From: Lachnospiraceae bacterium
GTDB taxonomy: Bacteria; Bacillota; Clostridia; Lachnospirales; Lachnospiraceae
Direction: 5' to 3'
NCBI GenBank assembly: GCA_017470985.1
Contig: JAFUXA010000008.1
Coordinates: forward strand, 50,691 to 114,690
DNA: 64,000 nt
Below, piece by piece: positions 37,298 through 47,109 of this stretch. Numbering within the stretch: position 1 is the first letter of the stretch; each line of letters starts with the position of its first letter. Below the pieces are notes generated by a model. The model worked only from the letters and a program-made list of their open reading frames with translations. It was not told the origin of the DNA and ran no database searches. Position numbers and translations under genes: made by a program.

Positions 37298-39697
37298 TCA
37301 ATTTTTAACCCTTATATCTGTCAATGCAACCTGGTCTCCGGTTAATGATACATATACATGGTCAGTTTCCTCTTTGATATGAGTTATATTCTTGATTGAT
37401 ATTCCATGATTATCTGTAATAGTAGTAATCTTATTTCCTTTTCTTCTAAATGTAACTACAGTATCGAAGCCATTTTTACTGAAGTTCTTCCACTCATCCC
37501 AGCCTTTGAAAGCAGATTCCTTCTTCATGGAAATCTTGTTGGTAGAATGTTCTCCTTCCTCCCAGGCTTCACCATCAAATCGAATTAAAGCATACTCCTT
37601 ATAACCATCACCCATTGGCATTGCATCATTAGAATAAAACAGATTAATAAATGGACAGTGCCATACCAATCTGGCTGTAGGTAAACTCATTGCATGGAAA
37701 TATATCTCCATTCCATCTGTTACTTCCACACCTTGGGTTGCATCTGTTCGATAACCATCAATCTGAATATTTGGCAAGTCACCCTGCATTCTATTAATAT
37801 AGCTTACCTCATCTGCAATTCTAGGAATTGTATCTTCATCAATTTCAGCTTCACTGTGCTCTATTTGCACCTTGTCAATATAACAATGCTCACCTGTAAA
37901 TGCTACATAAGCAAATCTGGAATTATCCGGCAAAGCTACTATAACTTTCATGGTTTCATATTCGCACAGAAGTCTAAGCATTACATGGTCTTTGTATTTA
38001 CATGCCTGAAGTTCAAATTCAATGGAATCTCCTCTGTCAAATACATCTTTTTCCGATTCCTTACCTTCAACTTCATTTACTATACTCTTGAGATTTCGCG
38101 CTCCTGAACATATAGCATGTCCGTCAAACCACATTTCTGCATACTCGAAATAATTGAGATTATCAATCTCTCTTAAAGTGGTATGCACTCTGCCATCCAG
38201 TGAATCAAATAATACCAAAGCCGGCATTGTAATATCCTCTGCCCGCTTCTTCTTGGGACTACATCTAAATTTAATACTTACCGGGGTGCTGGTAATAACT
38301 GTTCCTTCTGAAATAGAATCTCTATAATCACAGCAGTCTATCTCTGTTTTCTCATTAAATTCTGTAACTTCAACTTTCTCCTGCATCTGATATTCACTAT
38401 CCAAATCAATCATGTGAACCATCAGCTTGGTATATTCAGGATCAAATTGAGTTCCCATTCCTTTTACAAATTCTTCACGAACCTTCTGCTGAGGAATAGG
38501 ATCTCTATAGCTTCGCTGAGATGTCATTGTATCATAGGCATCTGCGACAGCAATTATACGGGCAAGCTCAGGAATATCTTCTCCTGAAAGCCCCTCAGGA
38601 TAACCAGTTCCATCATATCTCTCATGATGATACATAGCTCCTTCTGCCAGAAATGGAAATTCTGTAATGCTGGATAAGATATCTCTTCCAATTGTAGGAT
38701 ACTGCTTCAAAATAGCATATTCTTCATCATCTAGAGATTTATCTTTGCTTAATATACTATCAGGAATTGCAATCTTACCTACCTCATGAAGCAAAGCAGC
38801 ATAATATATATTTCTACATTCCTCCTTGGACTTTCCAGCCATTTCCGCCAGAGTCTTGGCGTATTTGCCCACTCGTACAGAATGGCCCTTGGTGTATTTA
38901 TCCTTGGCATCAATTGCACTAACAAAGGCTGTAGCAGTCTGCTCAAACAGTCTGTATAAGCTTTCCTGATCCTCTTTCAAATGTCCAATCTTGATTTTAT
39001 TGGCTTTCTCAAGGGCTTCATTGGCATCTATCAATGCAAATATATAGATAATAATTATAACTATAGCAAGAGTAATATTGGTCAGAGAGAGTCCATATGT
39101 AAATACCTGAACAATACTCGCACTCAGCGGAAGTACTACAAAGGCAAATAGAGACACTCTCAAATTTGTATGTATCTTCTTGGTATATTTGGCATCTGCA
39201 GTAAGCAATATAAGAAATATAAGCGTAGGAACGATATAGCAGATAACAAATCCCGGCCCTCTCTGATATCGATTCTGATCATCAAAGGTATAATACCAAC
39301 CGGTAAACTGAGAGAAAATCAGTAGCAGTATGCCAAAAGCAGACAAATATCTATTGAAAACCAATCTCTTTGGAGCTGATAAAAATCCTCCCTCATTTGT
39401 AATGAGATCAATGAGATATTCATTAAACAAATATTGCACTAAAATAGAAAATGCATAAACGGAGAAATTCGCTATTCGCACCAATATATATGCCACATTT
39501 GATGTAGAGCCCCTAAAAATATATGCCGTACGATCAAACTCCAACAGAAATGCAACAGCTAGAGACATGGCAATCATGATTATTTTGCGCTTTCTGCTCA
39601 TGTTATTACTAATGCCAATAGAAATTGCAATAATAGTACATACTGCAACCAGACAAATCATTATATTTAATTGATATTCTCTCATAAATACAAACAT
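37298..39697 (-). CDS. 7TM HD-GYP-type protein with HE in place of HD
   Basis: A 799-residue membrane protein. Residues 1-225 hold about seven transmembrane helices, like the 7TM sensors of some kinases. A short coiled segment leads to an HD-GYP domain (about 255-425). The hallmark HHERYDGTGYP and ARIIAVADAYDTMTSQRSYR are intact, but the metal-binding dyad is His304-Glu305 (LLHEVGKIA) instead of His-Asp. The remaining ~370 residues are beta-rich and unrecognised, perhaps carbohydrate- or ligand-binding folds. HD-GYP proteins degrade cyclic di-GMP or similar; activity here is uncertain. It is the last gene of a four-gene signalling operon. Confidence 0.82.
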   Translation of the reverse strand: MFVFMREYQLNIMICLVAVCTIIAISIGISNNMSRKRKIIMIAMSLAVAFLLEFDRTAYIFRGSTSNVAYILVRIANFSVYAFSILVQYLFNEYLIDLITNEGGFLSAPKRLVFNRYLSAFGILLLIFSQFTGWYYTFDDQNRYQRGPGFVICYIVPTLIFLILLTADAKYTKKIHTNLRVSLFAFVVLPLSASIVQVFTYGLSLTNITLAIVIIIIYIFALIDANEALEKANKIKIGHLKEDQESLYRLFEQTATAFVSAIDAKDKYTKGHSVRVGKYAKTLAEMAGKSKEECRNIYYAALLHEVGKIAIPDSILSKDKSLDDEEYAILKQYPTIGRDILSSITEFPFLAEGAMYHHERYDGTGYPEGLSGEDIPELARIIAVADAYDTMTSQRSYRDPIPQQKVREEFVKGMGTQFDPEYTKLMVHMIDLDSEYQMQEKVEVTEFNEKTEIDCCDYRDSISEGTVITSTPVSIKFRCSPKKKRAEDITMPALVLFDSLDGRVHTTLREIDNLNYFEYAEMWFDGHAICSGARNLKSIVNEVEGKESEKDVFDRGDSIEFELQACKYKDHVMLRLLCEYETMKVIVALPDNSRFAYVAFTGEHCYIDKVQIEHSEAEIDEDTIPRIADEVSYINRMQGDLPNIQIDGYRTDATQGVEVTDGMEIYFHAMSLPTARLVWHCPFINLFYSNDAMPMGDGYKEYALIRFDGEAWEEGEHSTNKISMKKESAFKGWDEWKNFSKNGFDTVVTFRRKGNKITTITDNHGISIKNITHIKEETDHVYVSLTGDQVALTDIRVKN

Positions 39698-39713
39698 AAA
39701 GCTACATCTCCCA

Positions 39714-40472
39714 CTACTTATTCTTTATAAAAAAGTTTTCCAATTCTAATAATAATTTATTTCTCTCTATACTCTTTAAGAAATATCCCTGGGGATTCAA
39801 AGACATTACCCCCATTACACTTTCCTTGTCTCCTTTACCTGTTAGAAACATTACAGGAATGGATGCAGTCTCAGCATCATTTCTAAGCATCTCCAAGACC
39901 TGAGGTCCTGATGTCACAGGCATCTCGTAATCTAAGAGAATCAAATCCGCTTTATTTCTTCCAAGCCACTTAATAGCCTGTAATCCTGAGTTTGCCATTG
40001 CGACTTTATAATCACCCTTTAGCCAGCCTCTAACCAGATTAAGATATGACGGATCATCATCAACCACCAGAATAGTCTTCTTCATGGCGCCTGATTTCAC
40101 CAGGGAAACCAACTCATTTACGGCAGATACATATTCATCATTGTCCATTGGTCTGGTAAATGACTTATGAATCAAATCTCCAGGAACATGATCAAATATG
40201 TACTGATTTTCCTCGCGACTGCCAATTGTAATCATCTTCTTGTCTTCATCGGCCATTTTGTCTACGAGATAATGTATAATTCCCTCTGGAATCTGATTTC
40301 CCTCGTCCATATACAAAGTAACCATATCAACGCCAGGCCAATGAGATGATATTTCATTTACATCCCATGTTACAAAATCAGAATCATATCCTGCGTCATC
40401 CAACTTCTTTCTCATTGCACGAATCAAGAATGACTCCTTCTTTCCTAAAATCATTACCTTACTATTATTCAT
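39714..40472 (-). CDS. Response regulator with pseudo-receiver plus receiver
   Basis: A 252-residue protein without an output domain. The C-terminal half is a normal receiver: VVDDDPSY, phospho-acceptor Asp181 in LILLDYEMPV, T in MFLTGKGD and Lys in YFLKSIE. The N-terminal half (1-125) starts KVMILGKKESFL and has the same alpha/beta rhythm but no acidic pocket, so it is probably a degenerate receiver. The gene overlaps nearly end to end with the hybrid kinase (two-base gap). It likely relays phosphate from the kinase HPt domain to the adjacent HD-GYP protein or to chemotaxis components. Confidence 0.8.
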   Translation of the reverse strand: MNNSKVMILGKKESFLIRAMRKKLDDAGYDSDFVTWDVNEISSHWPGVDMVTLYMDEGNQIPEGIIHYLVDKMADEDKKMITIGSREENQYIFDHVPGDLIHKSFTRPMDNDEYVSAVNELVSLVKSGAMKKTILVVDDDPSYLNLVRGWLKGDYKVAMANSGLQAIKWLGRNKADLILLDYEMPVTSGPQVLEMLRNDAETASIPVMFLTGKGDKESVMGVMSLNPQGYFLKSIERNKLLLELENFFIKNK

Positions 40473-40474
40473 GT

Positions 40475-43400
40475 CTAACCTCTTAATTCCCTCACAATTT
40501 CTTCCATTTTATCCCAGTCAAACTGCTTTAAAAGTTTTGATAGTTCTTCAACTTTCTTATCATCCCCGGATGGAAGTTTATATTCACTAATCTGCTCCAA
40601 AATCATTTCAACAGAGTCATAATCCATCATAGGAATCACCTCGCTCAAGGCCTCATATGCATCCTCAAGCTCCTCTTTAGAAATCATTTCCTTATTATTG
40701 TCATCCTTTTGATTATACTCTGCAATCCTCTTTAGCAATTCCTTATATTGGAAATATTTCTCAAACATCTCTGGAGTATGCTCTTGAATGAAAGCAATAT
40801 TTTCCTTGTTGCCGGCATTTTCTAACTCCTCACAGAGTTTTGATAAACTCAAATCTCCAATTATGCGAGCAGATGATTTCAAGGCATGTACTTTGACTGT
40901 ATATAATGTAATATCTCCCTCATCATAAGCCTTTTTAATAACATCGGCATTGCCGTCAATAGTGTCCACGAAGAGTTGCAATGAGAAAATATATGAGTCA
41001 ATTCCGCCGGCATTCTTGATTCCCTCATCAACAGATATACTATCGATATCATATATCCATTTTAAGCTCTCTGGAATCTCTGTAAGTCCCTCCACATAAT
41101 CAGCAGGATCTGCCTTCATCATTATCTCTTCAGGAATATGGCGCATTATGGTCTTCTCAAGAGTTCTACTATCAATAGGCTTGGCAAGATATCCATTAAA
41201 TCCATGTGATACATAGAAATCCTCTCCCGCAGTAGCATTGGCTGTCAAAGCATAAACCGGCAAATCAGGATAGTTCTCTCTGATATGTTTGCAGGTTTCC
41301 ACACCATCCATTCCCGGCATCATATGATCCAGAAGTACGATGTTAAATGATCCATATCTCAGTTTCTCAAGACACTCCTCACCGCTGGTAGCTGTTGTAA
41401 TAAACATCTTGGTTGACTTCAACAGAGATTTTATAACTGATAGGTTCATTGGATTATCATCAACAATTAATATTTCAGCATCCGGTGCAACAAATTGTGG
41501 TACATAAGGACCAATGGCCTCATTAATTCTATCATCGAACTCACCAATAGGAGTTTTGTCTACGGCCTTCTGAATCACTGTCAGTATAAAATCTGAACCC
41601 TGGCCATATACACTTTCGCAGGTCAGTTTGCCTGATAAAATATCTGCAAATTGAGCTGATATATTCAATCCAAGTCCAGTACCCTGTATCGCACTGTTCT
41701 TCTCCTCATCCATTCTCTCATAGGCGGTAAACAGTTTATCAATATCCTCCTCCTTCACTCCCATTCCAGTATCACGGACGGTAAATTTCAAATGATATTC
41801 ATCACCCTCAATTTCCTCTACAGAAGCCATAAGAGTAACAGTGCCTGCCGTTGTATACTTCACAGCATTGGTCAATAGATTCAGTACTATCTGCTTGATT
41901 TTGCCAACATCTCCATAAAATCTCATTGGCATAATCTCATCAACTTTTACCTCAAAAATCAAATCCTTCTGGGCTGCTCTGCCTCGAATCATAGAACATA
42001 TGCCTCTTAACATATCTTCCATATCATATTCCTGCTCAACCAGGTGCATCTTACCTGATTCAATTTTGGACATGTCCAAAACATCATTTATCATACCAAG
42101 CAAAGACTCTGTTGCATTTTTGATATCGGAAGCATAGTTAATAATCGACAGGAAATATCCTTTTGGAACATCCGTAGGATTCTCACGGAGAATCATCTCA
42201 TTCATACCCATGATGGTATTGATTGGTGTACGAATCTCATGAGACATATTGGCAAGGAATCGGGTCTTGGCAGTATTTGCTCTCTCAGCTTCCTCCTTGG
42301 CCTCTCTAATCTCCTGATATTGTCTGCTTACAATTGTGCCATTCATAATTCGCCATACCAAAAAACCGGTTCCAAGAGCGATTATTGCAACAAGCATAGC
42401 ACGCACAGCCATAATCTCGAAAAACTTTGGCTTTTTAATAACTGTAAATTCCACATCCTGACTCACTTCCTCAGTAGCCGGATTCAACACCTGTATATGC
42501 AATGTATAATTTCCATGCTTCAATTCTGTAAATTCCATTGCATCCAAATCTCTCTGCTGTGATATAACGCCACCATCGTCATATCCTTCAAAGAACATTT
42601 TCACTGTAGGATTGGACATTGAGAAATCCAGTACAGCCGGGTAGAAATATATACGCTTGGCATCCGATGGAATGATATATTCTCCATTTTCATCCGGATA
42701 TACCACATCTCCATCACAGTAGATATATTTGAGATCAACCTTTATTTCATTATCCTGATTGAAATAATTATTAATATTTACCTTATTAACTCCAGCGCGG
42801 CTGGATACATACAGATTTCCCACCTCATCCAGATAACTGTACGCATTTCCTGTAGGCACGCTGTTCATACCATTTGCCGTATTATACAATCTGTAATCAA
42901 ATGGCTCACCAGACAGCATCTTCTCAGCATTTACGCAGAATATTCCATAGGAAGACAGAACCCACAAATTATCGCTATTATCATAATAGATATCGAAATT
43001 GTTATTATATGGAAAGTGGTCTACAGTATGTAAACTTCCATCCTTCATATACTGAATCGAATTGGAAGTAACAATCCAATATACCCCTCTGGCTTCATCT
43101 TTTTTAATACGCAATATAACATCGCTGGTCAGGCCATCATCTCTTGTGACCTTCTCCACCTTGTCTCCGGAAACGATATACAAACCATCGCCATCAGATC
43201 CAACCAGTGCAGATCCATCATCGCCTTCTTCTATGGTCAGTATAACCGTATTGTCCAAGCCGTCCTTCTCTCCAATATTTTTGACAATCTGATGATTTTT
43301 GATAAATGATAAACCACCATTGGTTCCTACAATAATATAACCATCAGATGTCTCATTTATACATCTGGTCTGATTATCAATCAAACCATTTTCCTCAGTA

Positions 43401-44734
43401 TATTTCACTATCTGCCCATCACTTGTCAGACATACCAATCCCATATCATTGGTATAAGTACTCACCCACATATCCCCTGATTTATCAAGCAATATACATC
43501 TGATACGGGTTTCACCAATATAATCTGTAAGCTCATTAGGCACCAGATTTCCCTGCTCATCAATACAATACAGTCCCTTATCTGTTCCCACATATAACAG
43601 GTCATCCCTCATACAGGTTGCATTTACCACATCATTTATGCCAGACTTGGCTGTCACATTTTCAAAATTATTGGTGGCAATTTTCATTACCCCCTGTCTG
43701 GTGGAAGCCAACCATAGATTTCCCTGATAATCTGCTGTCAGCATCTCAATAGAGCTGTCCATAGGAAGATTTTCTATTGCAACATATTTATCATTTTCAT
43801 CCAGATAGCCAACTACAGAATCACTATTAATCCATACTCTGCCACATTGCTGGGTTATCCATGCAATACCGCTGGCAGGAGCTACAGATATAGCTTTCAA
43901 TTCATCTATTGAAGAACCAAATGTACCATAGTAGACCACATCTGTATCCGTTCCGAAATATAACATTCCAAGATTATTCTCATCAGGATAGATGGCTGTA
44001 ATATTACTAAAACCAAGTTCACTGGCCTTGTAATACTCTGATATTCTACAATCTCTGATGGAAAATACATCTCCATCCCTGGTATTGCCATATACAACAC
44101 CATCCTCATCTGCCCGCAATTGAATAATATACTGATTTTTTATTCTATAATCATCCAGTGTGTATACACTGCCATTTACATCCATATATGCCACGCCGCC
44201 TGTGGTGCCTATATACACATTGCCCTTGTTGTCCTCTGCAAATGCACGAACTGTAGATGATGGCAAGCCGTCCTTATAAGTAATATGTACATTCTCATCA
44301 TTACTATCAATATAAACCACACCATTATCATTGGTACCGAACCACATTCTGTTCTTCTTATCCTGATAAATGGTTTTACCACTTGTAATTCCGGTAGAGG
44401 AGTTTAGTCTGTCAAATGTCACTCCATCATAAACCATGACACCAGCATATCCACCAATCCATATGTAACCATTCTTGGATGCATATATATAATTAGCATC
44501 AGATGTAGGCAATCCGGATTCCGCATTATATAATGTAGCTGAATATCCCACATTGTTAATCTGACCTGTAACAGCATATCCTCCACCCGAAGTTAATTTC
44601 TCTGCATCAGTATCAACATCATCATTTCCATGAATTCCGGCATAGGCCACGCTACAGGATAATGTGAAAATCAAAGCCATAACAGATGCGGCTATTTTAA
44701 GTTTTATCTTTCTCCCCGTTTTAATCATTTTCAT
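40475..44734 (-). CDS. Two-component propeller hybrid histidine kinase with HPt
   Basis: A 1419-residue sensor. It has a signal peptide (about 1-32, ending AYA) and two seven-bladed beta-propeller units built from regulator-propeller repeats (about 55-690; recurring Y.GT..GL / W.S....G patterns). A Y_Y_Y domain (about 700-785) and one TM helix (about 790-810) follow. The kinase core carries His832 in ANMSHEIRTP with DTGMGV and GTGLGLNI. A receiver has Asp1136 in IVLLDHMMPGMDG, and an HPt domain has His1283 in VHALKSSARIIG. The layout resembles polysaccharide-sensing hybrid systems of Bacteroidetes but lacks an AraC output, so the signal passes on by HPt. It starts ten bases after the HD-GYP/ECF-like gene. 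Confidence 0.9.
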   Translation of the reverse strand: MKMIKTGRKIKLKIAASVMALIFTLSCSVAYAGIHGNDDVDTDAEKLTSGGGYAVTGQINNVGYSATLYNAESGLPTSDANYIYASKNGYIWIGGYAGVMVYDGVTFDRLNSSTGITSGKTIYQDKKNRMWFGTNDNGVVYIDSNDENVHITYKDGLPSSTVRAFAEDNKGNVYIGTTGGVAYMDVNGSVYTLDDYRIKNQYIIQLRADEDGVVYGNTRDGDVFSIRDCRISEYYKASELGFSNITAIYPDENNLGMLYFGTDTDVVYYGTFGSSIDELKAISVAPASGIAWITQQCGRVWINSDSVVGYLDENDKYVAIENLPMDSSIEMLTADYQGNLWLASTRQGVMKIATNNFENVTAKSGINDVVNATCMRDDLLYVGTDKGLYCIDEQGNLVPNELTDYIGETRIRCILLDKSGDMWVSTYTNDMGLVCLTSDGQIVKYTEENGLIDNQTRCINETSDGYIIVGTNGGLSFIKNHQIVKNIGEKDGLDNTVILTIEEGDDGSALVGSDGDGLYIVSGDKVEKVTRDDGLTSDVILRIKKDEARGVYWIVTSNSIQYMKDGSLHTVDHFPYNNNFDIYYDNSDNLWVLSSYGIFCVNAEKMLSGEPFDYRLYNTANGMNSVPTGNAYSYLDEVGNLYVSSRAGVNKVNINNYFNQDNEIKVDLKYIYCDGDVVYPDENGEYIIPSDAKRIYFYPAVLDFSMSNPTVKMFFEGYDDGGVISQQRDLDAMEFTELKHGNYTLHIQVLNPATEEVSQDVEFTVIKKPKFFEIMAVRAMLVAIIALGTGFLVWRIMNGTIVSRQYQEIREAKEEAERANTAKTRFLANMSHEIRTPINTIMGMNEMILRENPTDVPKGYFLSIINYASDIKNATESLLGMINDVLDMSKIESGKMHLVEQEYDMEDMLRGICSMIRGRAAQKDLIFEVKVDEIMPMRFYGDVGKIKQIVLNLLTNAVKYTTAGTVTLMASVEEIEGDEYHLKFTVRDTGMGVKEEDIDKLFTAYERMDEEKNSAIQGTGLGLNISAQFADILSGKLTCESVYGQGSDFILTVIQKAVDKTPIGEFDDRINEAIGPYVPQFVAPDAEILIVDDNPMNLSVIKSLLKSTKMFITTATSGEECLEKLRYGSFNIVLLDHMMPGMDGVETCKHIRENYPDLPVYALTANATAGEDFYVSHGFNGYLAKPIDSRTLEKTIMRHIPEEIMMKADPADYVEGLTEIPESLKWIYDIDSISVDEGIKNAGGIDSYIFSLQLFVDTIDGNADVIKKAYDEGDITLYTVKVHALKSSARIIGDLSLSKLCEELENAGNKENIAFIQEHTPEMFEKYFQYKELLKRIAEYNQKDDNNKEMISKEELEDAYEALSEVIPMMDYDSVEMILEQISEYKLPSGDDKKVEELSKLLKQFDWDKMEEIVRELRG

Positions 44735-44744
44735 TTCCTCCAGC

Positions 44745-46901
44745 TTACATGCCCTGATACTTTATTAGAACCTGTCTAACCTCCGGCAAGGCAGCCATAA
44801 ATGCATTGATACATTTTGGATCAAACTGTGTTCCTGAACCTTCTTCTAATATTTGCAAAGCCTTCTCCAAAGGAAAAGCCGGCTTATATACTCTAGGAGA
44901 AGTAAGAGCGTCAAATACATCCGCCACTGCCATAATTCTGGCTGATAATGGAATAACTTCTCCATGTAATCCTTCAGGGTAGCCCTTGCCATCCCATCTC
45001 TCATGATGATAAGCAGCCATGTTTCTGGCTTCTTTCAAATAGTTTTCACCTTTTACAGTTACGATAGCCTTTTCCATAATTTCCTTACCGTAGACTGTAT
45101 GCATTTTCATAATTTCATACTCTTCATCAGTTAATTTACCCGGCTTATTCAAAATAGTATCGGATATATTAATCTTTCCTACATCATGAAGAGGGGCAGA
45201 CATTACCAGGTCTGACATATATTTTGGAGTCAGCTTCTCCAGATAATATCCGTTTCGTTTCAAACTCTCAGCTATAATCTTCACATATTCTGCAGTCTTT
45301 TGAACATGAGCTCCTGTGTCAGAGTCTCTGTTTTCTACCATATCTGCCATAGTGATAATCAGACCATTTTGCATCTTGGCTGTGGAATCAGCAAAGTAGT
45401 TAATATCCCGGACCTGATTAGCTGTCTCAACTGCCATCTTACAGATTGATTTGTACAGAGTCTCTATCTCATCCCCCGTCTTAATCTCATAAGTACGAAG
45501 TTCTTTCACAGCATTATCCAACTCTTCCTGCTCATCTTTTCCATTCATGAAACCATTGGTCCAATTAACAATAGTATTAATTGGATATACCAGGTTATTC
45601 TTGGCATAAGATGTACTAAATGCAATAATCAAAATCAAAAAGCCTGAGAAAATCAGCAGGATTTTGATTATATACTGAGCAGCAAATAATGATAGGAATG
45701 ACACAGATGCATCTGCACCTACATAACATACTGTCTTGCCAGTCTCATCATGAACCGGTGCATATGCTGTAACAATCCATCCGGATATATCATTGGACTC
45801 TATAGGTTCAATTGACTCTCCATTCCATAAGTCCTCCAGATAATCTCCAAAGGCTTCCTCGAATTCTATTCGCTCGCCAAATTCATAAGCAGGCTCGTCT
45901 GAACTTTCCAAATCCATTACAGCATAACAGGCATCCCTTCCTATTTTGATTACATATAAATATTTAATATCAGCCTCTGCATCTCTTAAGCCATACATAA
46001 ATTCCTTGGCCTCAAGATAACCATCTGCATTAACACCATATTGTACGAATTTATTTATGTCATACTTCTCCAATGTCTCAGCAGCAAAGTTGGCAGTTCT
46101 CTGAGCACTGTCTATATAGGACTGCTTCTCCAAACCGAAATATTGCATCATACCTGTTGTAGATATAATAGCTGTAATTGCAATTGCAGTTAATATAACC
46201 AGGGATGTGGTCTTCTGATTGATAGACTTAACTCCCATTTCCTTTTCCATATTAAATGCATTGATTTCCTCACTGGTCAGAGGCTTCTGCTTCCAGGCAG
46301 TATTATTTAAAGCATTATATGTGTCAGCTGGAACAAATCTCATGAAACCGCGAACTGCAAGAACTGATAAGCCCTTATCAACTATATTTAATCCAATATT
46401 TGCAATAATTCCGCCTATTATAACCGGAATGCCTGTGGACATATTGATAATCTCTGCCGTATCCTTAATGTCCTTAAACTGAAAATCCCCAAGGAGAATT
46501 ACCTGGAAAATAATTCCCAGAATTCCTGTCATAACAGAAATTGCTGCAATATATACCATTAATGCGACACGGGTTTTCTTACAGATTTTCTCTCTGACAT
46601 ACACATATGTTATGCAGGCTATCAACACATTTATAATCATATAATACAGAGCTGATGAATGATTGATCACTGCACACAACAAATTCGTAATAACAGCTAC
46701 AGTAACACCCGGTAACAATCCGCATATACTTGTTGCTGCAATTGTACCAACGCAATCCAGATATAATGGAATCTCCATTCTGTCCAATATAGTTGTAAGA
46801 AATACATTTATAAAAATGCATACTAATACCACTATCCTATTGACATTCATACAGTACTTTTGATTTTTGATTTTATCTTTGTCTAAGGCTAATATCTTCA
46901 A
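44745..46901 (-). CDS. HD-GYP protein with ECF-S-like membrane domain and Cache sensor
   Basis: A 718-residue protein. The first ~190 residues are a six-helix membrane domain with features of ECF vitamin-transporter S components (YLDCVGTIAATSICGLLPG near 40). A second TM pair encloses an external Cache-like domain (about 240-400). Then come a HAMP-like linker and an HD-GYP domain with intact His572-Asp573 (PLHDVGKI) and HHERWDGKGYP. It probably degrades cyclic di-GMP in response to a ligand. The start is taken as the TTG at 46901, seven bases after GGAGGAG; a TTG two codons earlier is too close to it. It is the first large gene of the operon and is preceded by a possible leader attenuator. 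Confidence 0.82.
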   Translation of the reverse strand: MKILALDKDKIKNQKYCMNVNRIVVLVCIFINVFLTTILDRMEIPLYLDCVGTIAATSICGLLPGVTVAVITNLLCAVINHSSALYYMIINVLIACITYVYVREKICKKTRVALMVYIAAISVMTGILGIIFQVILLGDFQFKDIKDTAEIINMSTGIPVIIGGIIANIGLNIVDKGLSVLAVRGFMRFVPADTYNALNNTAWKQKPLTSEEINAFNMEKEMGVKSINQKTTSLVILTAIAITAIISTTGMMQYFGLEKQSYIDSAQRTANFAAETLEKYDINKFVQYGVNADGYLEAKEFMYGLRDAEADIKYLYVIKIGRDACYAVMDLESSDEPAYEFGERIEFEEAFGDYLEDLWNGESIEPIESNDISGWIVTAYAPVHDETGKTVCYVGADASVSFLSLFAAQYIIKILLIFSGFLILIIAFSTSYAKNNLVYPINTIVNWTNGFMNGKDEQEELDNAVKELRTYEIKTGDEIETLYKSICKMAVETANQVRDINYFADSTAKMQNGLIITMADMVENRDSDTGAHVQKTAEYVKIIAESLKRNGYYLEKLTPKYMSDLVMSAPLHDVGKINISDTILNKPGKLTDEEYEIMKMHTVYGKEIMEKAIVTVKGENYLKEARNMAAYHHERWDGKGYPEGLHGEVIPLSARIMAVADVFDALTSPRVYKPAFPLEKALQILEEGSGTQFDPKCINAFMAALPEVRQVLIKYQGM

Positions 46902-46927
46902 AATCAAACTCCTCCAAACGCAAAAAA

Positions 46928-46967
46928 TACCAAAAGCGACCCTTAAAAGAATTCGTCACTTTTGGTA
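46928..46967 (-). terminator. Terminator hairpin inside the leader of the HD-GYP operon
   Basis: Thirteen-bp stem (TACCAAAAGTGAC with GTCGCTTTTGGTA, one G-U pair), 14-nt loop, then TTTTTT on the minus strand, located 27 bp before the start of the first operon gene. Its 5' arm contains the stop codon of a 12-codon reading frame, which suggests attenuation. Confidence 0.75.
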
Positions 46968-46994
46968 TAAATAATTCATCATAATGCGTCTCAT
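46956..46994 (-). CDS. Candidate 12-codon leader peptide
   Basis: ATG at 46994 encodes MRRIMMNYLYQK and stops inside the terminator 5' arm. Its ribosome site is a run of six G, seven bases upstream, among the strongest in the window, yet no other gene uses it. A ribosome at the stop codon would prevent the terminator stem from forming. A longer frame through the same region (46873-47124, opposite reading) has no comparable site. The evidence is positional only. Confidence 0.45.
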   Translation of the reverse strand: MRRIMMNYLYQK

Positions 46995-47109
46995 AACTTA
47001 TCCCCCCTGATATATAAATATCATTATAAATACTCATTAAGTACTTCCATTCTATCATATTTATAATATCAAACAACAAAAATGTACGTAAAAAAAATTC
47101 ATATTTTTC

